The notes: a model not told the origin generated them from the letters alone. DNA of 18,419 bases from CAZJQD01 sp964548165 [NCBI: uncultured bacterium] (GCA_964548165.1 CAZJQD010000059.1:1-18419); one strand, 5' to 3'. Counted from the first letter of the stretch, positions 6,278 through 15,012 are shown. Translations and numbers: made by a program.

Positions 6278-6841
6278 ATGAACGTGGATTCCCAGGGGTC
6301 ATTTCCAGCCGAAGCCAGTGCGAGCCGGACGATGTCGGCGGAGGAACGCGAGCATGCGGCCCGGCGCGTGATCCGGGACACGATGTGGTGGTCGATGGGT
6401 GCCGGGTTGGTGCCCCCGCCCTTCGCCGACGTGGTCGCGATCTCGTCCGTGCATCTCGGGATGCTCAAGGCACTCGCGGCAATCTACGACGTCAAGTATT
6501 CGGATGATCGGGGCAAGGCCGTGATCGCGGCCCTCACCGGGAGCCTCATCGCGCACGTGGTCGCGCGCGACGTGACGGCCGACACCATCGCGGTCACTGC
6601 GGGCTCGGAACCCTTTCTCGGATCCATGTCGCTCTGGCAGTACGCGGGCGCGTCCGGCTACGCGGTTGGCCGCATCCTCGCGCATCACTTCGCGACGGTC
6701 GGAACGTTGACGGACTTTTCGCCGGCGCGCTACGGGCAGTATTTCCGCGAGCAGTTCGAGGAGGGGGCGCGGCTGGCCGAGAGCATGCGCCAGAAGGCGT
6801 CCTACATCGCGGCGCCCGACGCGGATGCGACGCTGGCGTGA
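6278..6841 (+). CDS. DUF697-type membrane-associated protein, copy 2
   Basis: A 187-aa paralog of the 4503-5030 product. The shared order is MWWSMGAGLVP (36-46, identical), PFADVVAISSVHLGMLKALAAIY (48-70), a Gly/Ala-rich hydrophobic centre, GYAVGRILAHHFATVGTL (127-144) and YGQYFREQFEEGARLAESM (152-170). The otherwise conserved central Gly/Pro loop differs (SEPFLGSMSLWQYAGASG), so the copies have diverged substantially. The tail DADATLA is polar. No Shine-Dalgarno precedes the ATG and a near-leaderless transcript is possible. It is the first gene of the rightward polyketide block: 102 nt separate it from PKS1 with no obvious terminator, so it may be co-transcribed with it. A role in membrane placement of the assembly line would be speculation. 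Confidence 0.78.
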   Translation: MNVDSQGSFPAEASASRTMSAEEREHAARRVIRDTMWWSMGAGLVPPPFADVVAISSVHLGMLKALAAIYDVKYSDDRGKAVIAALTGSLIAHVVARDVTADTIAVTAGSEPFLGSMSLWQYAGASGYAVGRILAHHFATVGTLTDFSPARYGQYFREQFEEGARLAESMRQKASYIAAPDADATLA

Positions 6842-6943
6842 GGAACGAAGCCAGCGCCTGTTCCCTGATCGCCCCGCGCCCTTCTCGGATGCGACGACCT
6901 CTCTCCGGCCCGTGATGTCCGCTACCACCCGGCTCGCGCCCCG

Positions 6944-9900
6944 ATGACGCCTTCCTCGCGGCCGCGCACGCTTGTCGAGCTCCTCTGCCTTCGAGCAAAG
7001 GAGGAACCCGGGAAGACGGCCTACATCGAGTTGCGCGACGGCGAGGAGGAAGAGGGGCGACTGAGCTGGGGTGACCTGGATCGACTGTCCCGCCAGATCG
7101 CGGTCCGGATCCTGCGCGACTCTGATCCCGGCGATCGCGTTCTCCTGCTCTACCCGACGGGCCTCGATTTCATCGCCGCCTACATGGGTTGCCTTTACGC
7201 CGGCGTCATCCCCGTGCCCTGCTATCCGCCCAGCCGGCAACGGCCGGATCGACGACTGGAGAGCATCGTCCAGGATTGCGGGAGCCGCAGGGCGTTCACA
7301 TCCTCGTCCGTCATCGATTCCCTGGGGCGCCAGTTCGAGGCGTTCCCCATTCTTCGCGAGGTGGCATGGATGACGACCGGGGACGCGGCCGGCGAGGATC
7401 CGGACGCGTGGTCCATGCCGGCGATCACGGCCGACGACCTGGCTCTCCTTCAATACACCTCCGGCTCCACGTCCGAGCCGCGTGGCGTCATGGTCTCGCA
7501 CGGTCACCTCCTGGCCAACCTCGCTCATCTCGATGAGGGATGGGATCACGACGCGGCGAGCGTCATGGTGACGTGGCTCCCCGTCTTCCACGACATGGGG
7601 CTCATCTACGGCGCCCTGGAACCGCTCTTCAGGGGATTCCCCTGCGTCATGATGACGCCGGCGTCCTTCCTCCAGAGCCCGATCCGGTGGTTGAAGGCCA
7701 TCACGCGCTATCGCGGCACGCACTCCGCGGCGCCCAACTTCGCCTATGACCTCTGCGTCGAGCGGATTATGCCGGAGGATCGTGCCGGTCTCGATCTCTC
7801 GAGCTGGCGCATGGCCCTCAACGCGGCCGAGCCGGTGCGGGCGGAGACCCTGGAGCGCTTCGAGGCCGCGTTCGGCCCGTGTGGATTTTCGGATCGGACG
7901 TTCTCTCCCGGATTCGGACTGGCAGAGGCGACGCTGAAGGCGACGGCGCTTGGTTGTTCGTCTCGCTGGCAATCCGTCACCGTCGACGCGGACGCCCTGG
8001 CAAGGCACGACGTCGTCCCCGTGGATGAGCATGCGCCGGGGGGCCGGCGGCTCGTGGGATGCGGTCCTGCCGTGGCCGCGACGCGGATCGCGATCGTGGA
8101 TCCCGCGACGCGCGCGGTCGCGAACCCGGATCGCGTGGGTGAGATCTGGGTCGGCGGCGAGACGATCCCGTTCGGCTACTGGAATCGGGCGGAGACGACG
8201 GAGTCGACGTTCCAGGCGCGCCTTGCGGACGGGCAGGGGCCGTTCCTGAGGACCGGGGACCTGGGGTTCGTCCGCGGTGGTGAGCTCTACATCACGGGAC
8301 GCCTCAAGGATCTCATCATCGTTCACGGGCTCAATCACTACCCGCAGGACCTGGAGTGGACGGCCGAGCGGAGTCATCCGGCGCTCCGTCCGGGCGGTGG
8401 CGCCGCGTTCTCCGTGTCGCGATCAGTCGCGGCGCCGGACGACAAGGCGGCAGGGAAGGGAGCGTCGGTGGACGAGGAACTCGTTGTGCTCGTGCACGAG
8501 ATCGGCCGCGAGCACCTGCGCACGTTCGACGCGGATGCGGTGTTGACCGCGCTACGCCGCGCCGTCTTCGAGGAGCATGGACTCGCGCTCTCCGGCGTCG
8601 CGCTCGTCAAGCCCGGCGGCGTGCCGAAGACGTCGAGCGGGAAGGTTCGTCGGGGCACGTGCCGCGATGCGTGGATCGACCATTCCCTGGAATCACTTGC
8701 GCGCTGGGAGGCGCCCTCGACGTCGAACGCACCTGCGGCGGCGAGCGCGACCTCGGTGTCGAACGCGCCCGGGACGGGCGACGACGGGCTCGCGGAGGGA
8801 TTGGCGGCCGTTACTCCGGCCGGTTCGCCCGCTGGTACCCCGGATGGAACGCCGGCTGGAACGATCGACTCGATATCGCTCTCTGCGATCCGCGGCTGGC
8901 TGGCCGAGCGGCTGGCCGCGATCCGCGGGATCGCGCCGTCCGCGGTGGCCCTGCAGGAGCCCTTCGCGCTCTTCGGCCTCGACTCGATCGCGGCGGTGCG
9001 GATGGCCGGCGAGCTCTCCGCGTTCCTGGGGCGAGCCCTGCCCCCGACGCTCTTCTATGATCACCCCTCGCCGCAGGCGCTGGCGACTTTCCTGGCGGGG
9101 GAGAGCGACGGGGCGCGATCCTCGCGCACCGCGCGAAGGGGCGAGTCGCGCTCGCCGCGAACGGAGTCGCCGGATGGCGATGCCGTGGCCATCATCGGGA
9201 TGGCGTGCCGCTTTCCGGGCGCGTCGAATATCCAGGAATTCTGGAGCCTCCTCCGCGAGGGGCGATCGGGGATCCGGGATCTGCCGGAAGGCCGATGGGA
9301 TCCGGCCGTTCACGATGCTCCGGTTGCCGACGCGGGCGGCCCTGATGAGGGCGTCGTCGACGCGGCGGAGTCGACTGTCCCCGTTCCCCGGCGCGGCGGT
9401 TACCTCGATGCCGTCGACCAGTTCGACGCCGAGTTCTTCGGAATAGCCCCGCGCGAGGCGGAGTCGATGGATCCGCAGCAGAGGTTGATGCTGGAAGTGG
9501 CGTGGGAGGCGCTGGAGTCCGCGGGGCGTCCGGCGCCGACGCTGGCCGGATCGCGTACGGGCGTCTTCGTCGGCATCGCGCACAGCGACTACAACCGCCT
9601 GCTCTTCGCCGCCGGCCACGTCTCGAATCTCTATGCCGGCACCGGCAATGCGCTCTCCGTGGCGGCCAATCGGCTCTCGTACACCTGGGACCTGCGAGGA
9701 CCCAGTCTCGCCGTCGACACCGCCTGCTCCTCGTCGCTCGTGGCCGTTCACCTCGCCGCACGCAGTTTGCAAAGCGGTGAGAGCGACCTGGCCCTGGCGG
9801 GCGGAGTCAATCTCATGCTCTCGCCGGACTGGACGGTCTCCTTTACGAAGACGGGCTTCCTGTCTCCTGACGGCCTCTGCAAGACCTTCGACGAGTCCGC

Positions 9901-12900
9901 GAACGGCTACGTGCGCGGCGAGGGCTGCGGCTGCGTGGTTTTGAAGCGGCTCACGGACGCGCGCCGCGACGGCGACCCGGTGATCGCCGTGATCCGCGGC
10001 AGCGCCGTGAACCAGGACGGGCGATCCAACGGCCTGACGGCCCCCAGCGGGCCGCGCCAGGCCGACGTGATCCGCGAGGCCCTGGCTGATGCCGGCGTGA
10101 GCGCGGGCGCGATCGGGCTCGTCGAGGCGCATGGCACTGGCACCCCGCTCGGGGATCCCATCGAGATGGGCGCGCTCAAGACGGTTCTCCTCGAGGGGCG
10201 CGATCCGAGCTCGCCCTGCCGGATCGGATCGGTGAAATCCAACATCGGGCACCTGGAGTGCGCTGCCGGGATGGCCGGGATCATCAAGGCCGCGCTGGCG
10301 CTTCACCACGGCGCGATCCCTGCGAGCCTGAACCTGGTGAAACTGAATCCGCGGCTCGGGATCGAAGGGATGCCGATCGTCGTGCCCACGTCGCTCGTTC
10401 CCTGGCAGGCCCCGGCGTCGCGTTTCGCCGGCGTCAGCTCGTTCGGCTTTGGCGGCACGAACGCGCACATCGTGCTCGCCAGCGCGGCCCCGGAGGAAGT
10501 TGTTGTGGGGAGCGAGACGAGCGGCCCTCGGGACGCGGCGCGCGATAGCGAGGCGCGCGAGGACGCGGCGCGCGAGGACGCGCGGGACGGGGTGCGCGCT
10601 CCCGGCGATCCGGTCCTTCTTCCGCTCTCGGCGCGCGATAGCGAGCGGTTGGGACAGACCGCGGCGCTCTGGGCGGAGGCGTTGGAGCGGGGGCTGAGCC
10701 TGGACGAGGCCGTGGCGACGGCGTCGCTGGGTCGTGCGCGCCTTGATCATCGCCTCGCGGTTGTGGCGTATTCCGCGCCAGAAGCGATCGAGGCCTTGCG
10801 CCGAGTCGCGGCCGGCGATGTCGCGGCCGGGGTAGAGGACGAGCGGGTCAGCGTAGGGCGCCGGCCCGCGAGCGCGCCGTCGGGTCCCGTCTTTCTCTAC
10901 ACGGGACAGGGCGCGCAGAAGGTGGGGATGGGTCGCGAGCTCTATGATCGCGACGCCGTCTACCGCGCCGCGCTGGATCGCTGTGACGAGATCCTGGCGC
11001 CGATCCTCGGCTTCTCGATCCGCGAGGCCATCCACGACGGCGACGAGAAGCGGCTCATCGCGATCGAGGTCGCTCAGCCCGCGCTCTTCTCCCTCCAGGT
11101 GGCGCTCACGTTGTACTGGCGGAGTCGCGGCGTAAACCCGATCGCCGTCATCGGGCACAGCGTGGGTGAGATCGCCGCCGCGTGGGCGGCCGGGATCCTG
11201 ACGCTCGAAGACGGCCTCCGGATCGCGGCGGAACGCGGTCGGCTGATGTCTACGCTCAGCGCCGGCGCGACGATGGTCTCGATCATGGCGCCCGAGGAAG
11301 ACGTGGCGAGCGCCTTGAAGGACCTGGCGCCCAACTCCTCGATCGCGGTCCTGAACGCGCCTCGCAATATCGTCGTCTCCGGCCTCAGGTCGGAGGTCGA
11401 GGCGCTCGCGGCGCATTTCACGGCGCGCGAGGTAAAGTGCACGATCCTCCAGATCCCCCTGGCCGCGCACTCGCCCCACGTCGATCCGATCCTCGATACG
11501 TTTCGCGCCGTGATCGCCTCGACGCGCCTGGGCGCGCCTCGCCTCCCGTTCTACACGAACCTGACGGGGAGGGAGGATGGCGCGCGCGTGGCGACCGCTT
11601 CGTATTGGCCGGACCAGATGCGCGGCACGGTCCGCTTCGCCGATGCCATCCGGTCGGCGGCCGCCGACGGACACAGGCTCTTCCTGGAGATCGGCCCGCA
11701 TCCCACGCTCTGCGGCCTCGGCGCCCAGTGCGTGGACGAGGACGCCGGGTGGGCGGCTTCGCTCCATCGCGATCGCCCTGCCCACCAGCAGGTCCTGGCC
11801 GCTGCCGGCGCGCTCTATTGCCGCGGACTGGACCTGGACTGGAGCGCCTTGGACGTACGCCGACCGCCGCCGCTCTCGACAGCGCCGGGCGTCCTCTATC
11901 GTCGCCGTCGCTTCTGGTTCCCGGAGCCGTTGCGTTCCGATGCGGTCCAGGTCGCGGCTCGTCGCGCTTCTTCCAAGCCGCCGGAGCTCTATGGCCTCTC
12001 CTGGCGTCGCAGTCTTGCACCTTCGACGACGGACGAACGGCGCGCGCCTCAGTCGAGACCGGCGTCGTCGCCGGCCTCGCTCTGGTTCGTCGCGACCACG
12101 AGCGATGCTGGCGCGGTGCGCGACGGCGCCGCGGCAGGCGATGCTGGCGCCTGGTTGGACGCGCTCGGGGCGAGTGGCTGCGAGGCACGGCCGCTGGTGC
12201 TTCCTCCTCCGGCCAACGCCTTCGCGCTCACCGACGCCGACGCGGATCGTCTCCGATCGGGCGGCGTCGTGATGGTGGCCGGAAGGGTCGCCGATCCGGT
12301 CCTGGCGCGATCGCTCCTTCTGCAGCTCCTGGCGCTGACGCGCGATCTGCGCGCGGTGGCGCCGGGCGCGCGACTCGTCATCGTGACGACTGGAGCCCAG
12401 GCGGTCCTTCCGGAGGATCGCCTCACGGGGCTCGCGGGGTCGCTCCTCTGGGGGTTCGCCAAGACGATCATGGCCGAGTGTCCCGAACTGAAGGTGCGGC
12501 TCGTGGATGTCGAGGACGGTGCGTCGTCTACAGTCGGCGTGCCCTCCGCGATCGGCGAGTCGTCTGCGATTAGCGGGATCGAGGAGCTGTTCCTGGGCGA
12601 TGCCGAGGATCACGTGGCGTATCGGCACGGTGAGCGGTACGTCCTGAGGATCGAGCGGGCGATGAGGGACGCGGCCGCGCCCCTGGAGGTTCGTCCGGAC
12701 GCCACCTATCTCATCACCGGCGGATTGGGCGCGCTGGGCACGGAGCTCGCTCTCGGCCTGGCGGATCGAGGAGCCACCCGACTGGCTCTTCTCAGCCGCT
12801 CTGGGCTCAATAGCCCTGCTCGCGAGACCATTGTGGCGGAGCTGAGGCAGAGAGGGGTCGAGGTGCTCCTTCCCCGCGGCGACAGCGCCTCGGTCGCCGA

Positions 12901-14056
12901 CGTGGCCGCAACGCTGGCCGTGATCGCCACGCCAGGAAAGCCCCTGCGCGGCATCGTCCACGCGGCTGGCGCTCCCGGCTATCGGCCGCTCTTTGAACTC
13001 GACGAGGCCGAGATCGACTCGGTGCTGGCCGCGAAGGTCTTCGGCACGCAGGCGCTCCTCGACGCCACCGCCGATCGCAAGCTCGATTTCTTCGTATGCG
13101 TCTCCTCGATGACGGCGAGCTGGGGAGCGGGTCGTCATGCCCACTACACGGCCGCCAATCACTTCATGGACATGGCCTGCATCCGCGCCGCTCGTTACGG
13201 ACGCCGCGCCGTCGCGGTTGCCCTGGGTCCGCTGGCCGGCGGCGGAATGCTGGGCGAACGGATGATCGCGGAGCTCGAGCGGATGGGCGTGACCTGCCGC
13301 GATCTCGCGGAAGGCGCCGCGGACGTCCTTGCGCTCGGCGGCGGCGATGCTTCCCACGTGGTCGCCGCGACCATCGACTGGACGCGCTATCGCGCCGTCC
13401 AGGAACTCCGTCGGGAGACGCGACTCTTCGCCGATCTCAGCACCGACGACGCGCACGCGGGCGAAGAGCGCCGCGACTCCGATGAGTCCCGACACGCGGG
13501 ATCCGGCGCGGCGACGGCGCCGCCTCGCGAGAGAGCGGACGGGCGCTCGCGGTTCCCGGCGCGCGATCGGCTCATCGCCCTGCAGGGCGCCGAACGCGCC
13601 GAGCAGCTATTGGGGTACGTGCTGGACGAGACCTGTGCCGTCTTGAAGATGCGGCGCGAGGATTGGGAAGATCCGGATCGTGGCTTCTTCGCTTCCGGCA
13701 TGGACTCGCTCACCGCGCTGGAACTCAAGCGGCGGATCGAGCGGGGACTGGGCGTCGCCCTGCGCGCGACCACGGCCTTCGATCACCCGAGCCCGTCCCG
13801 CCTCCGCGATCTGCTGGGGACTCTATTGACGGAGAACGAGGCATCGGGTGAGCCCGGGCGCGGGGAAGGCGTCGTCGGTACGGCCCAGGGTGCGCCCAAG
13901 GATGCGGGTAAAGAAGCGGCGCGGGGCGCAGCCGCCGGTGCAGCCGCAGGTGCGGTGGCGGACGCGGGCGCAGGCCGCTCGCCATCCACGGCGGAGGGAA
14001 GCGGTGACCTCGCGGATCGCATAGCGCGGCTCGAGCGATTGGTCGGGCCCTCGTGA
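6944..14056 (+). CDS. Hybrid type I polyketide synthase FAAL-ACP-KS-AT-KR-ACP
   Basis: A 2370-aa synthase. Domain order: fatty acyl-AMP ligase (about 5-580; YTSGST 171-176, LRTGDLG, and Lys567 in SSGKVRR); ACP1 (640-715, attachment Ser681 in GLDSI); KS (745-1170, Cys928 in DTACSSS, His1063 in EAHGTGT, His1103 in NIGH); AT (1315-1610, Ser1406 in GHSVGE); KR with its structural half (1685-2140, NADPH site TGGLGALG 1925-1932, Ser2055, Tyr2068); ACP2 (2190-2280, Ser2255 in GMDSL); and an Ala/Gly-rich tail ending in the docking-type helix DLADRIARLERLVG. No DH or ER is present. The KR has no LDD after HAAG and has Trp2060 eight residues before Tyr2068, as in A-type KRs. The AT specificity loop is LAAH (1506-1509). 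Predicted job: load a fatty acid, add one unit and reduce it to a beta-hydroxyacyl chain. The ATG at 6944 lacks a Shine-Dalgarno but fits the FAAL N-terminus. Confidence 0.95.
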   Translation: MTPSSRPRTLVELLCLRAKEEPGKTAYIELRDGEEEEGRLSWGDLDRLSRQIAVRILRDSDPGDRVLLLYPTGLDFIAAYMGCLYAGVIPVPCYPPSRQRPDRRLESIVQDCGSRRAFTSSSVIDSLGRQFEAFPILREVAWMTTGDAAGEDPDAWSMPAITADDLALLQYTSGSTSEPRGVMVSHGHLLANLAHLDEGWDHDAASVMVTWLPVFHDMGLIYGALEPLFRGFPCVMMTPASFLQSPIRWLKAITRYRGTHSAAPNFAYDLCVERIMPEDRAGLDLSSWRMALNAAEPVRAETLERFEAAFGPCGFSDRTFSPGFGLAEATLKATALGCSSRWQSVTVDADALARHDVVPVDEHAPGGRRLVGCGPAVAATRIAIVDPATRAVANPDRVGEIWVGGETIPFGYWNRAETTESTFQARLADGQGPFLRTGDLGFVRGGELYITGRLKDLIIVHGLNHYPQDLEWTAERSHPALRPGGGAAFSVSRSVAAPDDKAAGKGASVDEELVVLVHEIGREHLRTFDADAVLTALRRAVFEEHGLALSGVALVKPGGVPKTSSGKVRRGTCRDAWIDHSLESLARWEAPSTSNAPAAASATSVSNAPGTGDDGLAEGLAAVTPAGSPAGTPDGTPAGTIDSISLSAIRGWLAERLAAIRGIAPSAVALQEPFALFGLDSIAAVRMAGELSAFLGRALPPTLFYDHPSPQALATFLAGESDGARSSRTARRGESRSPRTESPDGDAVAIIGMACRFPGASNIQEFWSLLREGRSGIRDLPEGRWDPAVHDAPVADAGGPDEGVVDAAESTVPVPRRGGYLDAVDQFDAEFFGIAPREAESMDPQQRLMLEVAWEALESAGRPAPTLAGSRTGVFVGIAHSDYNRLLFAAGHVSNLYAGTGNALSVAANRLSYTWDLRGPSLAVDTACSSSLVAVHLAARSLQSGESDLALAGGVNLMLSPDWTVSFTKTGFLSPDGLCKTFDESANGYVRGEGCGCVVLKRLTDARRDGDPVIAVIRGSAVNQDGRSNGLTAPSGPRQADVIREALADAGVSAGAIGLVEAHGTGTPLGDPIEMGALKTVLLEGRDPSSPCRIGSVKSNIGHLECAAGMAGIIKAALALHHGAIPASLNLVKLNPRLGIEGMPIVVPTSLVPWQAPASRFAGVSSFGFGGTNAHIVLASAAPEEVVVGSETSGPRDAARDSEAREDAAREDARDGVRAPGDPVLLPLSARDSERLGQTAALWAEALERGLSLDEAVATASLGRARLDHRLAVVAYSAPEAIEALRRVAAGDVAAGVEDERVSVGRRPASAPSGPVFLYTGQGAQKVGMGRELYDRDAVYRAALDRCDEILAPILGFSIREAIHDGDEKRLIAIEVAQPALFSLQVALTLYWRSRGVNPIAVIGHSVGEIAAAWAAGILTLEDGLRIAAERGRLMSTLSAGATMVSIMAPEEDVASALKDLAPNSSIAVLNAPRNIVVSGLRSEVEALAAHFTAREVKCTILQIPLAAHSPHVDPILDTFRAVIASTRLGAPRLPFYTNLTGREDGARVATASYWPDQMRGTVRFADAIRSAAADGHRLFLEIGPHPTLCGLGAQCVDEDAGWAASLHRDRPAHQQVLAAAGALYCRGLDLDWSALDVRRPPPLSTAPGVLYRRRRFWFPEPLRSDAVQVAARRASSKPPELYGLSWRRSLAPSTTDERRAPQSRPASSPASLWFVATTSDAGAVRDGAAAGDAGAWLDALGASGCEARPLVLPPPANAFALTDADADRLRSGGVVMVAGRVADPVLARSLLLQLLALTRDLRAVAPGARLVIVTTGAQAVLPEDRLTGLAGSLLWGFAKTIMAECPELKVRLVDVEDGASSTVGVPSAIGESSAISGIEELFLGDAEDHVAYRHGERYVLRIERAMRDAAAPLEVRPDATYLITGGLGALGTELALGLADRGATRLALLSRSGLNSPARETIVAELRQRGVEVLLPRGDSASVADVAATLAVIATPGKPLRGIVHAAGAPGYRPLFELDEAEIDSVLAAKVFGTQALLDATADRKLDFFVCVSSMTASWGAGRHAHYTAANHFMDMACIRAARYGRRAVAVALGPLAGGGMLGERMIAELERMGVTCRDLAEGAADVLALGGGDASHVVAATIDWTRYRAVQELRRETRLFADLSTDDAHAGEERRDSDESRHAGSGAATAPPRERADGRSRFPARDRLIALQGAERAEQLLGYVLDETCAVLKMRREDWEDPDRGFFASGMDSLTALELKRRIERGLGVALRATTAFDHPSPSRLRDLLGTLLTENEASGEPGRGEGVVGTAQGAPKDAGKEAARGAAAGAAAGAVADAGAGRSPSTAEGSGDLADRIARLERLVGPS
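10538..10582 (+). repeat. Triplicated 15-bp unit in the PKS1 KS-AT linker
   Basis: GCGCGCGAGGACGCG is perfectly duplicated (10553-10567 and 10568-10582), and a related unit GCGCGCGATAGCGAG precedes it (10538-10552). The latter recurs exactly at 10631-10645, in the same frame (ARDSE), 31 codons on. It encodes a charged A/R/E/D stretch (about residues 1199-1213) outside the catalytic domains, consistent with recent slippage or duplication within a linker. Confidence 0.7.
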
Positions 14057-15012
14057 CGTCCGCCCCGAGACTCCTCATCATCGAGGGTCTGCCGACGTCG
14101 GGTAAGTCCACGACCGCTCACCTCCTGGCGCGTCACCTTCGGCGCACGGGCCGCCCGACGCGTTGGGTCTACGAGCACGCCGCCGATCATCCCATCCATG
14201 ACACGCAGGCCCTGGCCGAGATGGTGAGGGGAGAGCCCTACCAGCCGGAGGCCTTTGACGAGAGCCTGGCACGGTGGCGCACCCTTGCTGATGAAATCGG
14301 GAGGACCGAGGAGACGATCATCCTTGAGAGCGCGATCCTCCAGCCCCCCCTTCACCTCATGCTCCTGGCGGGACTGCCGGAATCCGCGCTCCGCGCCTAT
14401 GTCGTTCGCGTCGAGGGCATCATCGCGGACCTCGATCCCGTGCTCGTTCACCTGCGTCCGCCCGACCTGGAGCGTTCGCTGGAGCGCGCCATGCGGCTTC
14501 GCGGCAGTTGGTTCGGCGAATTCCTGGAGGCTCGGATCCGCGAGTCGCCCTACGGGAGCGGCCGCGGACTTGCTGGCAAGGAGGGTGTCCTCGCCTACTT
14601 CGCCCACTACCGCGCGATCACCGACGCTATCCTGGAGACGCTCTCGATCCGCGTTCTCGCGATCGAGGCCGTCGCTGAGGGCACGGATCAGCGCCTGGGA
14701 TATCTCTGCCGGGAGTTGGGGTTCGATCCGCCTGCGCCCGAGGAGGCCGTGCGTGAGCGCGGTGATCGCTTGCGGGGGCGCTATCGCGCCGTGGCGGCCG
14801 AGGAGATCCTGGAGGTGGCGATGGATGACGAGGGGCTCTTCCTGGCCGGCGACGCGCCGGGTCGTCTCCTTCGTGCCGACGATGACGGCTTCGAGGTGAT
14901 GGGCACGAGCGTGACGGTGCAGTTCGTCTGCGACGGCGAGGGCCGCGCGGTCGCGCTGGAGTGCCGCGCGCCGCTCCAGGACCTGCCTCCGCGCTGGGAA
15001 CGAATCCCGTGA
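14053..15012 (+). CDS. P-loop kinase-like protein embedded between two PKS genes
   Basis: A 319-aa protein. Residues 6-20 contain a canonical Walker A, IIEGLPTSGKST (G12 to T20), after a buried beta-strand, placing it among P-loop nucleotide/small-molecule kinases. Further conserved-looking points are YEHAADHPIH (about 40-49), ETIILESAIL (strand with Glu, a possible base or Mg-site residue) and LRPPDLERSLERAMRLRGSWF, resembling an LID-like arginine segment. Residues about 230-319 form a separate beta-rich region (GLFLAGDAPGRLLRADDDG, then VTVQFVCDGEGRAVAL), like small lipocalin/DUF3471-type barrels. The GTG start overlaps the PKS1 stop by 4 nt (GTGA), and its own stop overlaps PKS2 the same way, so translation of all three is coupled. 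The substrate is unknown: polyketide hydroxyl, antibiotic-type self-protection or an unrelated nucleotide are all possible. It is not a PAPS sulfotransferase by motif. Confidence 0.72.
   Translation: MTSAPRLLIIEGLPTSGKSTTAHLLARHLRRTGRPTRWVYEHAADHPIHDTQALAEMVRGEPYQPEAFDESLARWRTLADEIGRTEETIILESAILQPPLHLMLLAGLPESALRAYVVRVEGIIADLDPVLVHLRPPDLERSLERAMRLRGSWFGEFLEARIRESPYGSGRGLAGKEGVLAYFAHYRAITDAILETLSIRVLAIEAVAEGTDQRLGYLCRELGFDPPAPEEAVRERGDRLRGRYRAVAAEEILEVAMDDEGLFLAGDAPGRLLRADDDGFEVMGTSVTVQFVCDGEGRAVALECRAPLQDLPPRWERIP

Noticed and set aside
6299-8377. A 692-codon minus-strand frame over DUF697 copy 2 and the FAAL
   Set aside because: Low-complexity Arg/Asp/Gly/His-rich product antisense to two recognisable genes; a GC-bias shadow.
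8693-13495. A 1600-codon open frame on the minus strand
   Set aside because: It lies wholly antisense to PKS1. Long antisense frames are expected in very GC-rich coding DNA, its product is Arg/Gly/His-rich with no recognisable domain, and the plus strand carries intact catalytic motifs.
14053-15012. Sulfotransferase of olefin-synthase type
   Set aside because: The N-terminal motif is a true Walker A (GLPTSGKST) typical of ATP-using kinases; the PAPS-binding pattern of sulfotransferases was not found.
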